DNA of 64,000 nucleotides from Erysipelothrix amsterdamensis (GTDB lineage Bacteria > Bacillota_I > Bacilli_A > Erysipelotrichales > Erysipelotrichaceae): positions 248,001-312,000 of the forward strand of contig NZ_OW659496.1 of the NCBI RefSeq assembly GCF_940143175.1, written 5' to 3'. The notes under the pieces are model-generated. The model was not told the origin of the DNA. It was given only the letters and a program-made list of their open reading frames with translations, and made no database searches. How positions within the stretch are numbered: position 1 is the first letter of the stretch; each line of letters begins with the position of its first letter. Position numbers and translations under genes: made by a program. This document shows, in pieces, positions 62,969-64,000 of the stretch.

Positions 62969-64000
62969 TGTTTAAACAACTACAAAAAATTGGTAAGTCA
63001 TTTATGTTACCAATTGCAATCCTTCCAGCTGCTGGATTGCTCTTAGGGATTGGTGGAGCACTATCAAACCCAAATACTGTAGCAGCTTATCCATTTCTAA
63101 ATCAACCAATCTTACAGGCTGTATTCCAAGTTATGTCTGCAGCCGGAAGTACTGTATTTGGAAATCTTGCATTACTCTTAACAATTGGTCTTTGTGCAGG
63201 TCTTGCGAAAAAAGATAAAGCAACAGCTGTTTTAGCGGGTGTTGTAGGTTATCTTGTTATGAATGGAACTATGACGGCACTTCTTGGGATTTTTAGTCCT
63301 GAAGGAGCTGCTATTGATACTGGAGTTATTGGTGGTATTGTAATCGGTAGTGTTGCGGTATATTTCCATAACCGTTACCACAATATCCAATTACCACAAG
63401 TACTTGGATTCTTTGGTGGATCCCGTTTTGTACCGATTATTACTTCATTTGCAGCAATCTTTGTCGGAGCCGCATTCTATATTGTTTGGCCTCCCTTCCA
63501 ACAACTTCTTGTAAGTTGTGGTGACTTTATTGCTACTTTAGGTCCAATTGGAACATTCCTCTATGGATTCTTGATGCGTTTATGTGGTGCTGCAGGTCTT
63601 CACCATATGATCTACCCAATGTTCTGGTTTACAGAGCTTGGTGGTGTTGAAGTTGTGAATGGTGTTTCTGTAGCAGGTGCTCAAAAAATATTCTTTGCGC
63701 AACTTGCAGATCCAAACCATGTAGGTCTTTATACACATGGAACACGTTTCTTTGCAGGTCGTTTCGCAACGATGATGTTTGGATTACCTGGAGCATGTCT
63801 TGCAATGTATCACTGTGTACCGAAAGATAAAGCGAAACAATATGGTGGTTTATTCTTAGGTGTTGCACTTACATCATTTATTACAGGGATCACAGAACCG
63901 ATTGAATTTATGTTCTTATTTGTATCTCCTGTACTTTATGTAATTCACGCATTCTTAGACGGTGTATCGTTCTTAATTGCGGATGTACTTCGCATTTCAA
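62968..64000 (+). CDS. PTS EIIC, glucose/GlcNAc family (truncated by window end)
   Basis: The first 344 or so codons of a PTS permease. It starts MFKQLQKIGKSFMLPIA and has LPAAGLLLGIGGALSNP, the glucose-family GLHHMIYPMFWFTELGG and TGITEPIEFMFLF. It is a paralog of the EIICB at 29379. GAGCATG-type spacing is absent; AAGGAG lies before the ATG, which overlaps the nanE stop. Because the operon carries nanE, ManNAc or a related amino sugar is the likely substrate. Whether EIIB/EIIA domains follow is outside the window. Confidence 0.92.
   Translation, partial: MFKQLQKIGKSFMLPIAILPAAGLLLGIGGALSNPNTVAAYPFLNQPILQAVFQVMSAAGSTVFGNLALLLTIGLCAGLAKKDKATAVLAGVVGYLVMNGTMTALLGIFSPEGAAIDTGVIGGIVIGSVAVYFHNRYHNIQLPQVLGFFGGSRFVPIITSFAAIFVGAAFYIVWPPFQQLLVSCGDFIATLGPIGTFLYGFLMRLCGAAGLHHMIYPMFWFTELGGVEVVNGVSVAGAQKIFFAQLADPNHVGLYTHGTRFFAGRFATMMFGLPGACLAMYHCVPKDKAKQYGGLFLGVALTSFITGITEPIEFMFLFVSPVLYVIHAFLDGVSFLIADVLRIS

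Noticed and set aside
1-64000. tRNA, rRNA, CRISPR array, prophage
   Set aside because: No cloverleaf genes, rRNA stretches, regularly spaced repeats or phage structural genes were seen while reading both strands.

Overview
The window reads as a low-GC Gram-positive chromosome (Firmicutes, most likely class Erysipelotrichia and probably Erysipelothrix). This is inferred from gene content and codon bias: LPxTG surface proteins with InlB-type B repeats, AGGAGG-type ribosome sites, several TTG starts, PTS systems, and a large intracellular N-glycan degradation locus. No rRNA, tRNA or CRISPR array was seen. One IS3-family element is present and is decayed.

Layout. 0-6.4 kb: three sortase-anchored surface proteins; the first two are tandem paralogs with near-identical leaders, the third is a beta-helix adhesin with Pmp-like repeats. 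6.5-8.7 kb: a two-gene ABC exporter. 8.7-17.8 kb: the most interesting block. It holds an aspartate dehydrogenase-like gene, a divergent phosphopantetheinyl transferase, then adenylation enzyme - LysA/BtrK-type PLP enzyme - carrier protein - MBOAT acyltransferase - SGNH protein, followed by a two-component system. It looks like a remodelled dlt system that could put an aminoacyl or amino-acid-derived group on a surface polymer. Phased TTAAG repeats lie in front of the operon and of its regulator. 17.8-22.1 kb: a choloylglycine-hydrolase-type enzyme with two small membrane proteins, a Na/Pi cotransporter and a methyltransferase. 22.1-23.5 kb: a decayed IS3 element inserted in the loop of a shared terminator. 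23.5-29.2 kb: ROK repressor, PTS EIIC, TIM-barrel protein and a wall-anchored GH16 glucanase.

29.4-54.1 kb is a glycan-foraging region: a glucose-family PTS EIICB, two tandem cytoplasmic GH20 hexosaminidases, a CUT1-type ABC importer with its lipoprotein, a YesL/YesM/YesN-type regulatory set, an MFS exporter with a possible leader peptide, and a divergent GntR-GH92 / GH125-GH38-GH1-ROK-ROK-manA pair. Together these would import N-glycan fragments, strip GlcNAc and mannose inside the cell, phosphorylate the sugars and feed mannose-6-P into glycolysis. The content parallels the pneumococcal GH20/ROK/GH38/GH125/GH92 N-glycan cluster.

54.2-60.3 kb: a histidine phosphatase, an Eis-like acetyltransferase, a HAD phosphatase, and a four-gene SPFH/zinc-ribbon membrane operon resembling the Bacillus ydjGHI stress genes. 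60.3-64 kb: methionine aminopeptidase (convergent), then a PRD antiterminator - nanE - PTS EIIC operon for ManNAc or a related amino sugar, cut by the window end.
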